Of a stretch of 64,000 bases of DNA, positions 15,429 to 24,471 are shown piece after piece (position 1 is the first letter of the stretch; each line of letters opens with the position of its first letter). Source of the stretch: Nitrobacteraceae bacterium AZCC 1564 (GTDB lineage: Bacteria > Pseudomonadota > Alphaproteobacteria > Rhizobiales > Xanthobacteraceae); contig JBAGRR010000001.1 in assembly GCA_036924835.1 (NCBI GenBank), positions 4,665,001 through 4,729,000 of the forward strand, written 5' to 3'. A program made the position numbers and the translations under genes. The notes beneath the pieces were generated by a model. It was not told where the DNA came from. It searched no databases and saw only the letters and a program-made list of their open reading frames with translations.

Positions 15429-18386
15429 TCATTCGCTGAAGCGATAGTTCACACCCATGGTCAGGAGATGTTCGCGTGTGCGGATCGCTTCGGTCGATAC
15501 CGCGCTGATCACGTTGGGAACGGTGAAACTCACAGACCGCTCGCCGAAGTCGACATACTTGTATTCGGCGCTGACCGACCAACGGGATGACAGTGCGTGT
15601 TCGACGCCTGCGCCGACGGTCCAGCCCAGATTCGTTGCGCTGGTCGAGGACAACGAACCGCCGGGAATGCCATTCGCATTGAGCGTGTAGGTTTCACGCG
15701 CCAGCGCACCGCCGGCCTTCACATAGAAGAGATTCCGGCTGGCCGCATATCCAAGGCGCCCCGTCAGCATCCCGAGATTGCGGGTGGCATTCTCGCAATT
15801 CAGGCCGGCGAAGAAGAATGGCATGGCGCCGAAGCAAGTCTGCGTTCCCTCGAGCTGGCTGAGTGAGCCTGAGAGTTCGGCGCCGACCACCATCTTGCCG
15901 GTCTGATAGTTGAAACCGATCTGAGCACCGCCCAGTGCGCCGCCGACGTGCACCCGATCGCCAGTTGGCGGAGGTGGGAACGGATCGGACCAGTTGCTGC
16001 TGCCAAATCCGGCTCCGAGATGGCCGCCCACATACCAACCGGTCCAATGCGCAGGTGGAGCTTCTTCTGCCGCGGCGACACGTGCCCGATCAGGCCCCCC
16101 GAACTTGTAAGAGGCTTGCAGGAAGCCGCCGTAACGCTCGCTCGTGTATTTGAGCGGCGACAAGTTAGCCGCGCCTGGGAAGCGTGTTGCGGCCTCATCC
16201 GTGGCGAAGAACCAGTAACGCCCGCCAATGCCGAGGTTGAACTGGTCGGTGACGGCATAGGACAAGATGGCTTCAATCTGCGTCCCCCAGCCGTGTCCAG
16301 GCGCAGGAGCCGGGTTGATGTCTGTTCGATTCCAGTGATTGTCCACAGTGGCATGATTGACATAGGGCAGGTAGGCGGCATCCACCTCCAGCCTCCAGCG
16401 ATCTGCAAGTCCAAATCGTGCGTTGAGGCCCAGCGCCGCACCGCGCCATTGCTCGGTTTCCGTCAAACCAAGGGAATCAGCGGGAGCCGGCACGCCGCAC
16501 GCGGTCGCGTCGTAACCAAGCTGTACACAGCCGAACCCGCGGCCGCGCTGATAAAAGTAGCGGTAGCCGACATATGCGCCGAGCTTGCTGTCGTCGCCGC
16601 TTAGCAGAGTTGTACCGAGGTCGAGGCTTCCGTAGCGCAGGCTGCTGTCACGCACCTCATGCACCGTGTTGGAATACGGAATATTGGCCGGGCTGAAATC
16701 TTCGTCGTGCAGCGTGCCGTTCACCAGTGACCCAAGACCGAAGTTACCTTTGATGAACAGGCCGCTGGTGTGATCAAGGCGGGCGAACGTTTCCGCCGAA
16801 TGCCCGTTCATGTCGCTATAGATCAGGCGGGAGTTCAGTTGTGTGGTCTTGTTCGGAGCGTACAGGTCCTTCTGAATACCGCCGTTGCTGAACCAGTAGC
16901 GTGCGCCGGTCTCGATGAGCCAATCGGATACGCGTTGCGGAGCCTTAAAGAGCAAGGGGCCATGAACCGAAGCTGTCGATGTCGGGTCGACGCCGAAGCG
17001 GTAGTTCAGGCCCATCTTGAACAGATGCGTCCGCTGTCCGATGCCCACATTTGACGTGTTGCCGAATTGATCGCTGAGTTCGACAGTCTTTGTTCCGAAG
17101 TCCAGGTAGTTATATTCGAGCTTACCTGACCACGCCGGCGTGAAGGCGTATTCGACGCCCGAGCCCAGCATATACCCCCAGCGCAAAGGGCTGCCCTTGT
17201 AGGCATTGGGTAGATCCTCGCGAGTGGCAGTGTCGCTCTCCTTCGCCCACGCGGCACCGGCTTTTCCATAAATGAGGATATTGTCGTGAGCCCATCCGAG
17301 GCGGCCTGCGATTGTGCCGAGCGCGTCGATATGGCTGTGACAGTTGAAATTCCAGGAAAATTTAGGCGGTACGAAAGTCGACGCACATTTGGCGAAGCCG
17401 TCAAGGTTTGACCAGCTCGCATCGATTTCGCCGCCGATGACCAAAGATCCTGCCTGACGGTTGAAGCCGATCTGTCCGCCCGCGATCATGCCATCCGCTG
17501 TGCCCGAACCGGGAAATCCAACATTGGAGATAGCAGCAAGGGGGCCGGTCGCAGACTTCCAATCCGTTGTTCCCCAAGCGCCGCCGGTATGCACGCCCGC
17601 ATAAACGCCATCCCATACGCGGGATGGCGGCGCATCTGATGATGGCTGGGACGCGCGAGCGAATGGCGCTCCGGTGAGTTTGGTGTTTAGCCCCAGCTTG
17701 ACGAGATGGATGTTCTGATCGAGCCCGACATTCACCCTGTTGCCGTTCGGATCTGTAAGGTCGACCCGATCCCCGAATCCGAGGTAGTTGTATTCAATCT
17801 TGGCCGAGGTCAGCGGTGAGAATGCGTATTCCACGCCGCCACCAAGCGCGAGGCCGAGACGCGTTTGCCGGCTTTGCAGCATTTCGGGCGGATAGGCTCC
17901 GAGCGTAGGTGCTATCGTCAGCTTTTCATAGAGCCAGCCGCCACCGGCCTTTCCATAAACGAGAAAGTCGCCGGTTGCGTAACCAAGCCGGCCAGTTAGC
18001 GTTCCGAGCGCCTCGATGTTCGCATCGCATGTGGAAAACGCTCTGGCACACTGCACGCTGCCGTCGATATCGGCGAAGCTGCCTTCTGCTTCGATACCTA
18101 GAACGAAATTCCCGCGCTGATAATTGTAGCCAGCCTGAGCGCCACGCACGATGCCGCCGCCGGTGAAGTGCCCCGCGAATGGAATAGCGAGAGGAGCACC
18201 ACTCGCGTCGTTCCAGTCGCTTCCCGAAATCGCGTTGCCGATATGCGCCCCGACATAGAGGCCGGTCCAATCAGATGTTGGCGCTGTCTGTGCCTGAGTT
18301 TCACCAATCAACGCAAAAAAAAGACATGCGGATGCTCCGCATGACCAAGAAAACTTATCCACGGAGCCCCCGCCTAAACGCCTCAT
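15429..18386 (-). CDS. Four-barrel outer-membrane protein (three Omp25/31-like plus one omptin-like domain)
   Basis: A 985-residue protein. After a signal peptide (about residues 1-33) come an Omp25/Omp31-like barrel opening DWTGLYVGAHIG, a second opening VWDGVYAGVHTGG, a different barrel of about 270 residues (WLIETGARYWFSNGG ... SERYGGFLQASYKF) with omptin-like features, and a third Omp25-like barrel opening HWTGWYVGGHLG and ending MGVNYRF. Single Omp25 proteins are about 200-250 residues, so this is about four times the normal length. Terminal MG(L/V)NYRF-type strands recur at each small-barrel end. I prefer ATG 18386 to TTG 18401. An alternative view is one large multi-strand barrel. Confidence 0.85.
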   Translation of the reverse strand: MRRLGGGSVDKFSWSCGASACLFFALIGETQAQTAPTSDWTGLYVGAHIGNAISGSDWNDASGAPLAIPFAGHFTGGGIVRGAQAGYNYQRGNFVLGIEAEGSFADIDGSVQCARAFSTCDANIEALGTLTGRLGYATGDFLVYGKAGGGWLYEKLTIAPTLGAYPPEMLQSRQTRLGLALGGGVEYAFSPLTSAKIEYNYLGFGDRVDLTDPNGNRVNVGLDQNIHLVKLGLNTKLTGAPFARASQPSSDAPPSRVWDGVYAGVHTGGAWGTTDWKSATGPLAAISNVGFPGSGTADGMIAGGQIGFNRQAGSLVIGGEIDASWSNLDGFAKCASTFVPPKFSWNFNCHSHIDALGTIAGRLGWAHDNILIYGKAGAAWAKESDTATREDLPNAYKGSPLRWGYMLGSGVEYAFTPAWSGKLEYNYLDFGTKTVELSDQFGNTSNVGIGQRTHLFKMGLNYRFGVDPTSTASVHGPLLFKAPQRVSDWLIETGARYWFSNGGIQKDLYAPNKTTQLNSRLIYSDMNGHSAETFARLDHTSGLFIKGNFGLGSLVNGTLHDEDFSPANIPYSNTVHEVRDSSLRYGSLDLGTTLLSGDDSKLGAYVGYRYFYQRGRGFGCVQLGYDATACGVPAPADSLGLTETEQWRGAALGLNARFGLADRWRLEVDAAYLPYVNHATVDNHWNRTDINPAPAPGHGWGTQIEAILSYAVTDQFNLGIGGRYWFFATDEAATRFPGAANLSPLKYTSERYGGFLQASYKFGGPDRARVAAAEEAPPAHWTGWYVGGHLGAGFGSSNWSDPFPPPPTGDRVHVGGALGGAQIGFNYQTGKMVVGAELSGSLSQLEGTQTCFGAMPFFFAGLNCENATRNLGMLTGRLGYAASRNLFYVKAGGALARETYTLNANGIPGGSLSSTSATNLGWTVGAGVEHALSSRWSVSAEYKYVDFGERSVSFTVPNVISAVSTEAIRTREHLLTMGVNYRFSE

Positions 18387-18483
18387 TCCCCGTGTGAACA
18401 ATAGAGTGAGTCGCCCGGGTTACTCCAGAAATCTCATGTGACAAATGCAGCGCAGAGGCGGCTGACCGCAAACGCGCCGCTGA

Positions 18484-18885
18484 TCAGCTCTTGGCCTTCT
18501 TCGCCTTCTTGGCGGTCTTCTTGGGAGTCTTGTTGGCGGGCGTTTTGGCCGGCTTGGCAGCCTTCACAGGCTTTGCCGGTTTGTCCTGCTTGGCAGGCGC
18601 AGCCGCAACGGGCTTGGGGGCGGCGTCCTCGATAGCCCGGCGCATCGCGCGGGCGTAGCTGTCGGCGACGTTGTCGGCGGACATCTGCAGGCGCTTGGCG
18701 GCGGCGGAGCCGTGCTCCATCGCATCCTTGGCGAGCTGCTTGTATTGGTCCTTGGCTTCCTTGGTCTTCGCCTTAGCCGCGAGCTGCAGGTAGTGGTCGC
18801 GCCGCTCCTTGGTGGCCGCAACCAGGCTCTTATTCTGTTCTTTCGCAACGCGTCGGATGACGACGTCCAGATCGGCTCCCGCCAT
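18484..18885 (-). CDS. Histone H1-like lysine/alanine-rich protein
   Basis: A 133-residue protein. The N-terminal part (about 1-85) is charged and helical (VVIRRVAKEQNKSLVAATKE; QLAAKAKTKEAKDQYKQLAK). The C-terminal part (about 90-133) is a KPAKPVKAAKPAKTP / KKTAKKAKKAKS tail like histone H1 and bacterial HC1-type nucleoid proteins. It probably binds DNA non-specifically. ATG 18885 has AGAGGGAAG upstream; the longer open frame runs into the repeat at 18920 and is not real coding. The repeat starts 35 bp upstream and so overlaps its promoter region. Confidence 0.75.
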   Translation of the reverse strand: MAGADLDVVIRRVAKEQNKSLVAATKERRDHYLQLAAKAKTKEAKDQYKQLAKDAMEHGSAAAKRLQMSADNVADSYARAMRRAIEDAAPKPVAAAPAKQDKPAKPVKAAKPAKTPANKTPKKTAKKAKKAKS

Positions 18886-18919
18886 GTAAATCTTCCCTCT
18901 GTTCTCAGCCCGCAGCTTT

Positions 18920-19084
18920 CTAGTGTGGCGTCTCGCAATTGCCAACCTGTCTTGCGGCTGATCTCTTATTGGCAATTGCGAGACAAAGCCACACTAGCAT
19001 TTTGATTCTGCTAGTGTCCTTCGTCTCCGAATAACCGTGCGAGCGCGCCGCAAATAGGTCGGTTATTCGGAGACGGGACACTAG
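18920..19084. repeat. CTAG double-hairpin element, family 1, inverted copy
   Basis: Hairpin 18920-18997 (arms CTAGTGTGGCGTCTCGCAAT and GCGAGACAAAGCCACACTAG), spacer CATTTTGATTCTG (18998-19010), hairpin 19011-19084 (arms CTAGTGTCCTTCGTCTCCGA and CGGAGACGGGACACTAG). Inner arms carry the extra bases (AAA; TT here). It matches the reverse complement of 13472-13635 across stems, spacer and most of the loops. It lies upstream of the histone-like gene. Confidence 0.9.
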
Positions 19085-19096
19085 CCCGATCCTGAT

Positions 19097-19124
19097 CGTC
19101 ATTCGCCTGTCATTGGCGATGACG
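19097..19124 (-). terminator. Stem-loop after the IclR gene
   Basis: CGTCATTCGCC (19097-19107) pairs with GGCGATGACG (19115-19124) with one bulged T. It lies downstream of the minus-strand IclR gene. No T-run, so a weak call. Confidence 0.4.
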
Positions 19125-19210
19125 GGATCGCCCGCAGGCGTGCTGCGGAGCATTCTATGGGGCTTGAGTTTCCGGCGTGTTAACCCGGTGAGGGCGCGCC
19201 GGGCTTGGCG

Positions 19211-20017
19211 CTACGCAAGAGGTTGAAGGACTGCGCTGCTGTCAGGTTGCGGGGCAGCGGCTGGCACCAATGATCGCTCGATCGCCCGCGCGGCGCGCTT
19301 CAATGCCGGCACGAAGGAGAGGGCGCGTTCAAGCGGTAGCCGTGTGATCGGCCCGTGCACGGCAACGGTGGCGCAGAGGCGATTGCGCGCGTCGTAGATC
19401 GGCACGGCGGCAGCGGCCATGCCTTCCATGAACTCGCAATTGTCGGTGCCGACCGCCGTCTTGCGGATCATTGCGACTGCGCCTTCAATCTGCGAAGCGG
19501 TGGTGAGGGTGTGCGGCGTATAACGCTGCAACGGCTGCGAGCGCAGCAGCGTTTTGCGCAGCGATGGCGCGAACGCGAGAAAGATCTTGCCGCTCGCCGT
19601 GCAATGCAGCGGCACATGCGAGCCGACTTTCAAACGGAATTGCAGCGGCCAGTCGGACTCCACGCGATCGAGATAAATCAGCTTATCGCCGTCGATCATG
19701 GTGATGTTGCAGGTCTCGCCGATCTCTTCCACGAGCGAGGAGAGGATCGCGCGCCGCGGCGCCAGCGCAAACGAATGACGCATGCCGTCGAGCGCAAGAC
19801 TCGTGAGACGATGGCCGATCTCGTAACGCCGTCCATCCACCGCGCGCCGCACGAATCCGAGCTGTTCAAGCAGCGAGACGAAGCGATGCGTCGTCGCTTT
19901 CGGCAATTGGATCGCCGACATCAGGTCATTCAGCGTCGGCGGCTCATCCGCTTTCGCGATGATCTCAAGCAATAGCAGTGCACGTTCCGAGACCGAGGAT
20001 GTTGTCTGCATCGACAT
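19211..20017 (-). CDS. IclR-family transcriptional regulator
   Basis: A 268-residue IclR regulator. The N-terminal winged helix (about 8-68; SERALLLLEIIAKADEPPTL, LPKATTHRFVSLLEQLGFVR) is followed by the GAF-like effector domain (about 85-250; LHCTASGKIFLAF, FMEGMAAAAVPIYD). It is divergent from the GMC oxidoreductase with 114 bp between starts and most likely controls the GMC/MHS pair. The start is ATG 20017 or 20011; the N-terminal extension to 20086 overlaps the promoter of the neighbour. Confidence 0.88.
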   Translation of the reverse strand: MSMQTTSSVSERALLLLEIIAKADEPPTLNDLMSAIQLPKATTHRFVSLLEQLGFVRRAVDGRRYEIGHRLTSLALDGMRHSFALAPRRAILSSLVEEIGETCNITMIDGDKLIYLDRVESDWPLQFRLKVGSHVPLHCTASGKIFLAFAPSLRKTLLRSQPLQRYTPHTLTTASQIEGAVAMIRKTAVGTDNCEFMEGMAAAAVPIYDARNRLCATVAVHGPITRLPLERALSFVPALKRAARAIERSLVPAAAPQPDSSAVLQPLA

Positions 20018-20131
20018 CGCAAGCCGTCCCAATGAGTGAGTTCGCGAGGATTCATCCACGTTGACAGAACTGCGTATGACATTCAACTTTTTAGGACAAA
20101 ACGTCTCAATAAATGGAATTTTTGGGCAGGA

Positions 20132-21748
20132 ATGTCAGAGCAGGTGGAATACATCGTTGTGGGCGCTGGATCGGCGGGATGCGTGCTCGCCAATCGCCTC
20201 AGTGCCGATGGGCGCAACAAGGTGCTGCTGCTGGAGGCAGGACCGAAGGACAACTATCTCTGGATCCACATTCCCATCGGTTATGGGAAGACGATGTTCC
20301 ACAAGGCCTACAACTGGGGCTTCTACACAGACCCCGAGGCCAACATGAAAGATCGCCGCATCTACTGGCCGCGCGGACGCGGCCTCGGCGGCTCAAGCTC
20401 CATCAATGGACTGATCTTCATTCGCGGCCAGCGCGAGGACTACGATCACTGGGCGCAGCTCGGCAATCAAGGGTGGGATTGGAACAGCATCCTGCCGTAC
20501 TTCATCAAATCCGAACACAACAGCCGCGGCGCGAGCGCCACGCACGGCGGCAGCGGACCATTATGGTCGTCCGACATCGCCGAGAAGAACGAATTAATGG
20601 AAGCGATCATTCGCGGCGCAGGCGAACTCGGCGTGCCGCGCACGAATGACTTCAATAGCGGCGATCAAGAAGGCGTCGGCTACTTCCAGCTCTTCACCCA
20701 CAACGGATGGCGCATCAGCTCGGCAGTGGCTTATCTCAAGCCTGCGAAGGGACGCAGCAATCTGCGGATCGAAACTGATGCGCAGGCGACAGGCCTGATC
20801 ATGCAGGGCAAGCGCGCGGTCGGCGTCAGGTACATCCAGAACGGTGAGGTGAAGGAGGCACGTGCCGCGCGGGAGGTGATCCTCTCCGCGGGCGCATTGC
20901 AGTCGCCGCAGCTCTTGCAGCTTTCCGGCATCGGTCCTGCGCCGTTGCTGCAGCGCCACGGCATCAATGTCGTTCACGATCTGCCGGGCGTCGGGCGCAA
21001 TCTGCAGGACCATCTGCAATTCCGCCTGATGTTCCGCGTCTCGAAGCCGATCACCACCAATGACGATCTGCGTACGCTCGCAGGGCAGGCGCGCATCGGC
21101 CTGAAGTGGCTGATGAAGGGCACCGGGCCGCTCGGCATCGGCATCAATCAGGGTGGCCTGTTCACGCGCGTGCTGCCGGGATCGACGACACCGGACATCC
21201 AGTTTCACTTCAGCACATTGTCGGCGGACATGGCGGGCGGCAAACCGCACGACTGGTCGGGTTGCACCTTCTCGGTGTGCCAGTTGCGGCCGGAGTCGCG
21301 TGGTGTGGTCGATATCAAGTCGGCCGATCCGCTGGAGCCGCCGTCGATGCGGCCGAACTATCTTGCGGCCGAGACCGACCGCATCTGCGCGGTGGAGTCG
21401 ATCAAATATGCCCGCCGTCTTGCAGCAACCGATGCGCTGAAGAGCTACATCGCGGGCGAATACAAGCCCGGCGCGTTGGTGCAATCCGACGACGAGATTC
21501 TTGATTTCGCGCGCGGCAACGGCGCGACGATCTTCCATCCCTCCGGCACCTGCAAGATGGGCTCGGATCCCATGGCCGTGACCGATGCACGTTTGCGCGT
21601 GCACGGCATCGACGGGCTGCGCGTGGTGGATTGCTCGATCATGCCGACACTGGTGTCGGGAAACACTCACGCACCGGTGGTGATGATCGCAGAGAAAGCC
21701 TCCGACATGATTCTCGCGGACTCGAAAGAAAGTTCGATGGCGGCTTGA
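20132..21748 (+). CDS. GMC-family oxidoreductase (choline dehydrogenase-like)
   Basis: A 538-residue FAD-dependent GMC alcohol dehydrogenase. FAD-binding VVGAGSAGCVLANRL at residues 9-23, GMC signature 1 (GRGLGGSSSINGLIFIRG), signature 2 (GALQSPQLLQLSGIGP), and the C-terminal active-site region with His in HPSGTCKMG and in SGNTHAPV. No signal peptide is visible, so it is cytoplasmic or membrane-associated and passes electrons to quinone or another acceptor. The following MHS transporter suggests uptake and oxidation of one alcohol substrate. Choline is not supported, since no betB/betI neighbours exist. Confidence 0.9.
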   Translation: MSEQVEYIVVGAGSAGCVLANRLSADGRNKVLLLEAGPKDNYLWIHIPIGYGKTMFHKAYNWGFYTDPEANMKDRRIYWPRGRGLGGSSSINGLIFIRGQREDYDHWAQLGNQGWDWNSILPYFIKSEHNSRGASATHGGSGPLWSSDIAEKNELMEAIIRGAGELGVPRTNDFNSGDQEGVGYFQLFTHNGWRISSAVAYLKPAKGRSNLRIETDAQATGLIMQGKRAVGVRYIQNGEVKEARAAREVILSAGALQSPQLLQLSGIGPAPLLQRHGINVVHDLPGVGRNLQDHLQFRLMFRVSKPITTNDDLRTLAGQARIGLKWLMKGTGPLGIGINQGGLFTRVLPGSTTPDIQFHFSTLSADMAGGKPHDWSGCTFSVCQLRPESRGVVDIKSADPLEPPSMRPNYLAAETDRICAVESIKYARRLAATDALKSYIAGEYKPGALVQSDDEILDFARGNGATIFHPSGTCKMGSDPMAVTDARLRVHGIDGLRVVDCSIMPTLVSGNTHAPVVMIAEKASDMILADSKESSMAA

Positions 21749-21788
21749 AAGACGAAACGACAAACAAAATGAAACGGGGAGAGGAACA

Positions 21789-23111
21789 ATGGTCCAGGAT
21801 GCATTGCTTAAAAGGGTGGTTATCGCCTCGCTAATCGGGGCGACGGTGGAGTGGTACGACTTTTTCCTCTACGGAGTGGTCGCTGGAATCGTCTTCAATC
21901 AACTTTATTTCCCGGCGGGCGATCCGGTGATCGCGACGCTGTTGGCCTACACGACATTTGCGGTCGGCTTCGTCACACGGCCGCTGGGCGGTGTGATCTT
22001 CGGCCACTTCGGTGACCGGATTGGTCGCAAAAGCATGCTGGTGCTCACGCTGATGATCATGGGCGTTGCGACATTCCTGATCGGGCTTGTGCCGACTTAC
22101 GCGCAAATCGGAATCTGGGCGCCGATCCTTCTTCTGACGCTGCGCGTGCTGCAAGGCATCGGCCTCGGCGGCGAGTGGGGTGGCGCAGTGTTGATGACAT
22201 ATGAATACGCAAGCCCTGAGAAGCGCGGCTTTTATGCAAGCCTTCCGCAGATCGGCCTGTCCATCGGGCTGTGCCTTGCGTCCGGCGTCGTTGCGCTGCT
22301 GTCCTATTCGCTCACCAACGAGCAATTCCTTGCCTGGGGTTGGCGCATCGCTTTCGTGCTCAGCTTCGTGCTGGTGCTGATCGGGCTCTACATCCGGCTC
22401 AATATCATGGAGACGCCGGAATTCGCCAAGCTGAAGGACAGCCGCGAAGAGGTGAAGGTGCCCTTCGCCACGATGATCCGTGATTATCCGAAGGAGATCA
22501 TCGCCGGCATGGGCGCGCGTTACATCGACGGCGTGTTCTTCAACATCTTCGGCGTCTACTCGATTGCGTATCTCACTTCGCAGCTCAAGATCCCGCGTAC
22601 CGAAGCGTTGCTCGGGGTCTGTACTGCTGCGCTGTTGATGTGCGTGTTCATTCCGTATTTCGGCCGAGTGTCGGATCGCGTCGGCCGCACGCGCACCTAC
22701 TTCTGGGGATCGCTGATCACCGGATTGTCGGCGCTGCCAGCGTTCTACATCTGGATGACTTATCCTGGGCAGCCGATCCTGGTCTGGGCCGCGTTGATCA
22801 TTCCGTTCGCGATCTTCTATGCAGCGATCTACGGACCGGAAGCGGCGTTGTTCTGTGATCTGTTCGGACCGCACGTACGCTACACCGGCATCTCATTCGT
22901 CTATCAGTTCTCCGGTATCTTCGCGAGCGGACTGACGCCAATCATCGCCACGTATCTCGTGCAGAGTTACACGAGCAATGCAGGATGGGCGATAGCGTGG
23001 TACTGCGTCTTTGCCGGTGTTGTCAGCGCGCTGTCGGCGCTCTGGATCAACAGCCTTGCGAAGACGCGGCAGAAGGAAGAGCAATTGGTGGCGAAGCCGC
23101 TTGCCGCGTGA
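21789..23111 (+). CDS. MHS-family (ShiA/ProP-like) MFS transporter
   Basis: A 440-residue 12-helix major facilitator of the metabolite:H+ symporter group. It begins with VVIASLIGATVEWYDFFLYG, has the loop motif GHFGDRIGRKSMLV between helices 2 and 3, RVLQGIGLGGEWGGAVLM in helix 4, and the repeat motif RVSDRVGRTRTYFWG in the second half. Members import osmolytes, shikimate, citrate or alpha-ketoglutarate. It is 40 bp behind the GMC gene with a strong GGGGAGAGG ribosome site, and an intrinsic terminator follows, closing the two-gene operon. Confidence 0.92.
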   Translation: MVQDALLKRVVIASLIGATVEWYDFFLYGVVAGIVFNQLYFPAGDPVIATLLAYTTFAVGFVTRPLGGVIFGHFGDRIGRKSMLVLTLMIMGVATFLIGLVPTYAQIGIWAPILLLTLRVLQGIGLGGEWGGAVLMTYEYASPEKRGFYASLPQIGLSIGLCLASGVVALLSYSLTNEQFLAWGWRIAFVLSFVLVLIGLYIRLNIMETPEFAKLKDSREEVKVPFATMIRDYPKEIIAGMGARYIDGVFFNIFGVYSIAYLTSQLKIPRTEALLGVCTAALLMCVFIPYFGRVSDRVGRTRTYFWGSLITGLSALPAFYIWMTYPGQPILVWAALIIPFAIFYAAIYGPEAALFCDLFGPHVRYTGISFVYQFSGIFASGLTPIIATYLVQSYTSNAGWAIAWYCVFAGVVSALSALWINSLAKTRQKEEQLVAKPLAA

Positions 23112-23139
23112 CGTAACACGCATCTCGACACGACAAACA

Positions 23140-23166
23140 ATGGTCCGGCTTCGCCGGGCCATTTTT
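23140..23166 (+). terminator. Intrinsic terminator of the GMC-MHS operon
   Basis: ATGGTCCGGC pairs with GCCGGGCCAT over a TTC loop, followed by a TTTTTGTTT tract. This is a canonical intrinsic terminator 29 bp past the stop codon. Confidence 0.9.
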
Positions 23167-23513
23167 GTTTGGGCGATAATGTGTCCGCGAGAAAATAAGA
23201 GCGACACAACCTAGAGGCCCCAGCAAACGGAGGGCATCATCCTTTACTCATTCAAGTGATCCGCTTCATCTTTGCAACCTCGGTGCAAGTAGATCGATCG
23301 CGCTGGCTTCACCTTGTCGTCAAAGTTCGGCCCTCACGGCATGTTTATTTCGCATCATTCAGTGCCATGCATGACCGATTGAGGATCGCGTTGTGTAGGA
23401 ACAAAGTCCAACTTTAGTGAGTTTGCCCGCGCGATCTGCGCATTTCGCAGGGGTTTGTTGCCAGACGGAACCTGTATCGCTGTTGGTGTAAAGTCGAAAT
23501 ACAGAGGCTGCTT
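23167..23513. other. Intergenic, no gene seen
   Basis: About 350 bp of slightly AT-richer sequence holding the 5' region of the methyltransferase gene. No repeat, conserved frame or clear sigma-70 promoter was recognised. Confidence 0.4.
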
Positions 23514-24452
23514 TTGGTTGATATCAACGCGCTGCTATGCTGTCCCAGGTGCCGCTCGGAGTTGCATCTGGATCAGAATCCAATTCGTTGTGCCGGAACC
23601 CACTGCACCTTTTCGAAGGAGGGATTTCCGCGTGCGTCCGATCAGCCTGTGCTGATTGATTTCGAGCGCAGCATCTTCGATCGCGCAGCGTATCACGATC
23701 ATCGTGGCTCGGTGTTCAAGCGTGATGATACCGGGAAAGGCTTTCGCGTTCGTGTGCGCCGGATGCTGACGGGGCCCAATCCGGTGACGCCGGCCAAATC
23801 ACGCGAGATGATTGCGATGATGAAGCGGTACACCCCTCGGCCTGTCGTGCTCGTTATCGGTGGCGGAGCGATTGGAGCCGGGGCAGATGCACTCTACGCG
23901 GACCCTGATATCGAGGTTGTAGGAACCGATGTCTACGCTTCACCGAATACAAACGTCGTTGCCGATGGTCACTTCCTGCCATTCCGTGACGCGATCTTCG
24001 ACGGCGTCTGGATCCAGGCCGTGCTTGAACATGTGCTGGAGCCGCAAACAGTGGTGAACGAAATCCATCGCGTGCTGAGGCCCAACGGTGTTGTCTATGC
24101 CGACACGCCGTTCATCCAGCAGGTGCACGAGCAGGCGTATGACTTCACGCGCTTTACGCTCAGCGGACACCGCTGGCTGTTTCGCCGCTTCGAGGAAATC
24201 GACTCTGGGGCTGTCGGCGGAGCAGGGAAGGCGCTGGTGTGGTCGCTGCGCTACGTCGCGTTGTCGCTCGGGCTTGGCACACGTTTGTCAACGATCGCCG
24301 CCCTGCCATTCTTCTGGTTGCGTTATATCGACGGCTTCGCGAAGCCCGGCCCCAAATCGGACGCTGCGAGTGGCGTGTTCTTCTTTGGCCGCAGGTCTGA
24401 CCGCGAGCTCAAGGCCAAGGACATGCTGCGCTACTACGCATCGAAACGCTGA
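23514..24452 (+). CDS. Zinc-ribbon SAM-dependent methyltransferase
   Basis: A 312-residue protein joining an N-terminal Trm112-like zinc ribbon (Cys10, Cys13, Cys26, Cys31: CPRC ... CAGTHC) to a class I methyltransferase. The methyltransferase shows SAM motif VVLVIGGGAIGAG, VGTDVYASPNT, and the type-11 motif VLEHVLEPQTVVNEIHRVLR. C-terminal hydrophobic stretches may support membrane contact. The TTG start at 23514 is chosen because GAGG lies 6 nt upstream and the zinc ribbon begins at once. The substrate is unknown; such fusions occur in lipid, glycan and small-molecule methylation. Confidence 0.8.
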   Translation: MVDINALLCCPRCRSELHLDQNPIRCAGTHCTFSKEGFPRASDQPVLIDFERSIFDRAAYHDHRGSVFKRDDTGKGFRVRVRRMLTGPNPVTPAKSREMIAMMKRYTPRPVVLVIGGGAIGAGADALYADPDIEVVGTDVYASPNTNVVADGHFLPFRDAIFDGVWIQAVLEHVLEPQTVVNEIHRVLRPNGVVYADTPFIQQVHEQAYDFTRFTLSGHRWLFRRFEEIDSGAVGGAGKALVWSLRYVALSLGLGTRLSTIAALPFFWLRYIDGFAKPGPKSDAASGVFFFGRRSDRELKAKDMLRYYASKR

Positions 24453-24471
24453 GGCCGATGAGAGCGCTCGG

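Noticed and set aside
20132-21748. Choline dehydrogenase betA
   Set aside because: The GMC family is certain, but no betaine aldehyde dehydrogenase, BetI or choline transporter is nearby; neighbours are IclR and an MHS symporter, so the substrate is left open.
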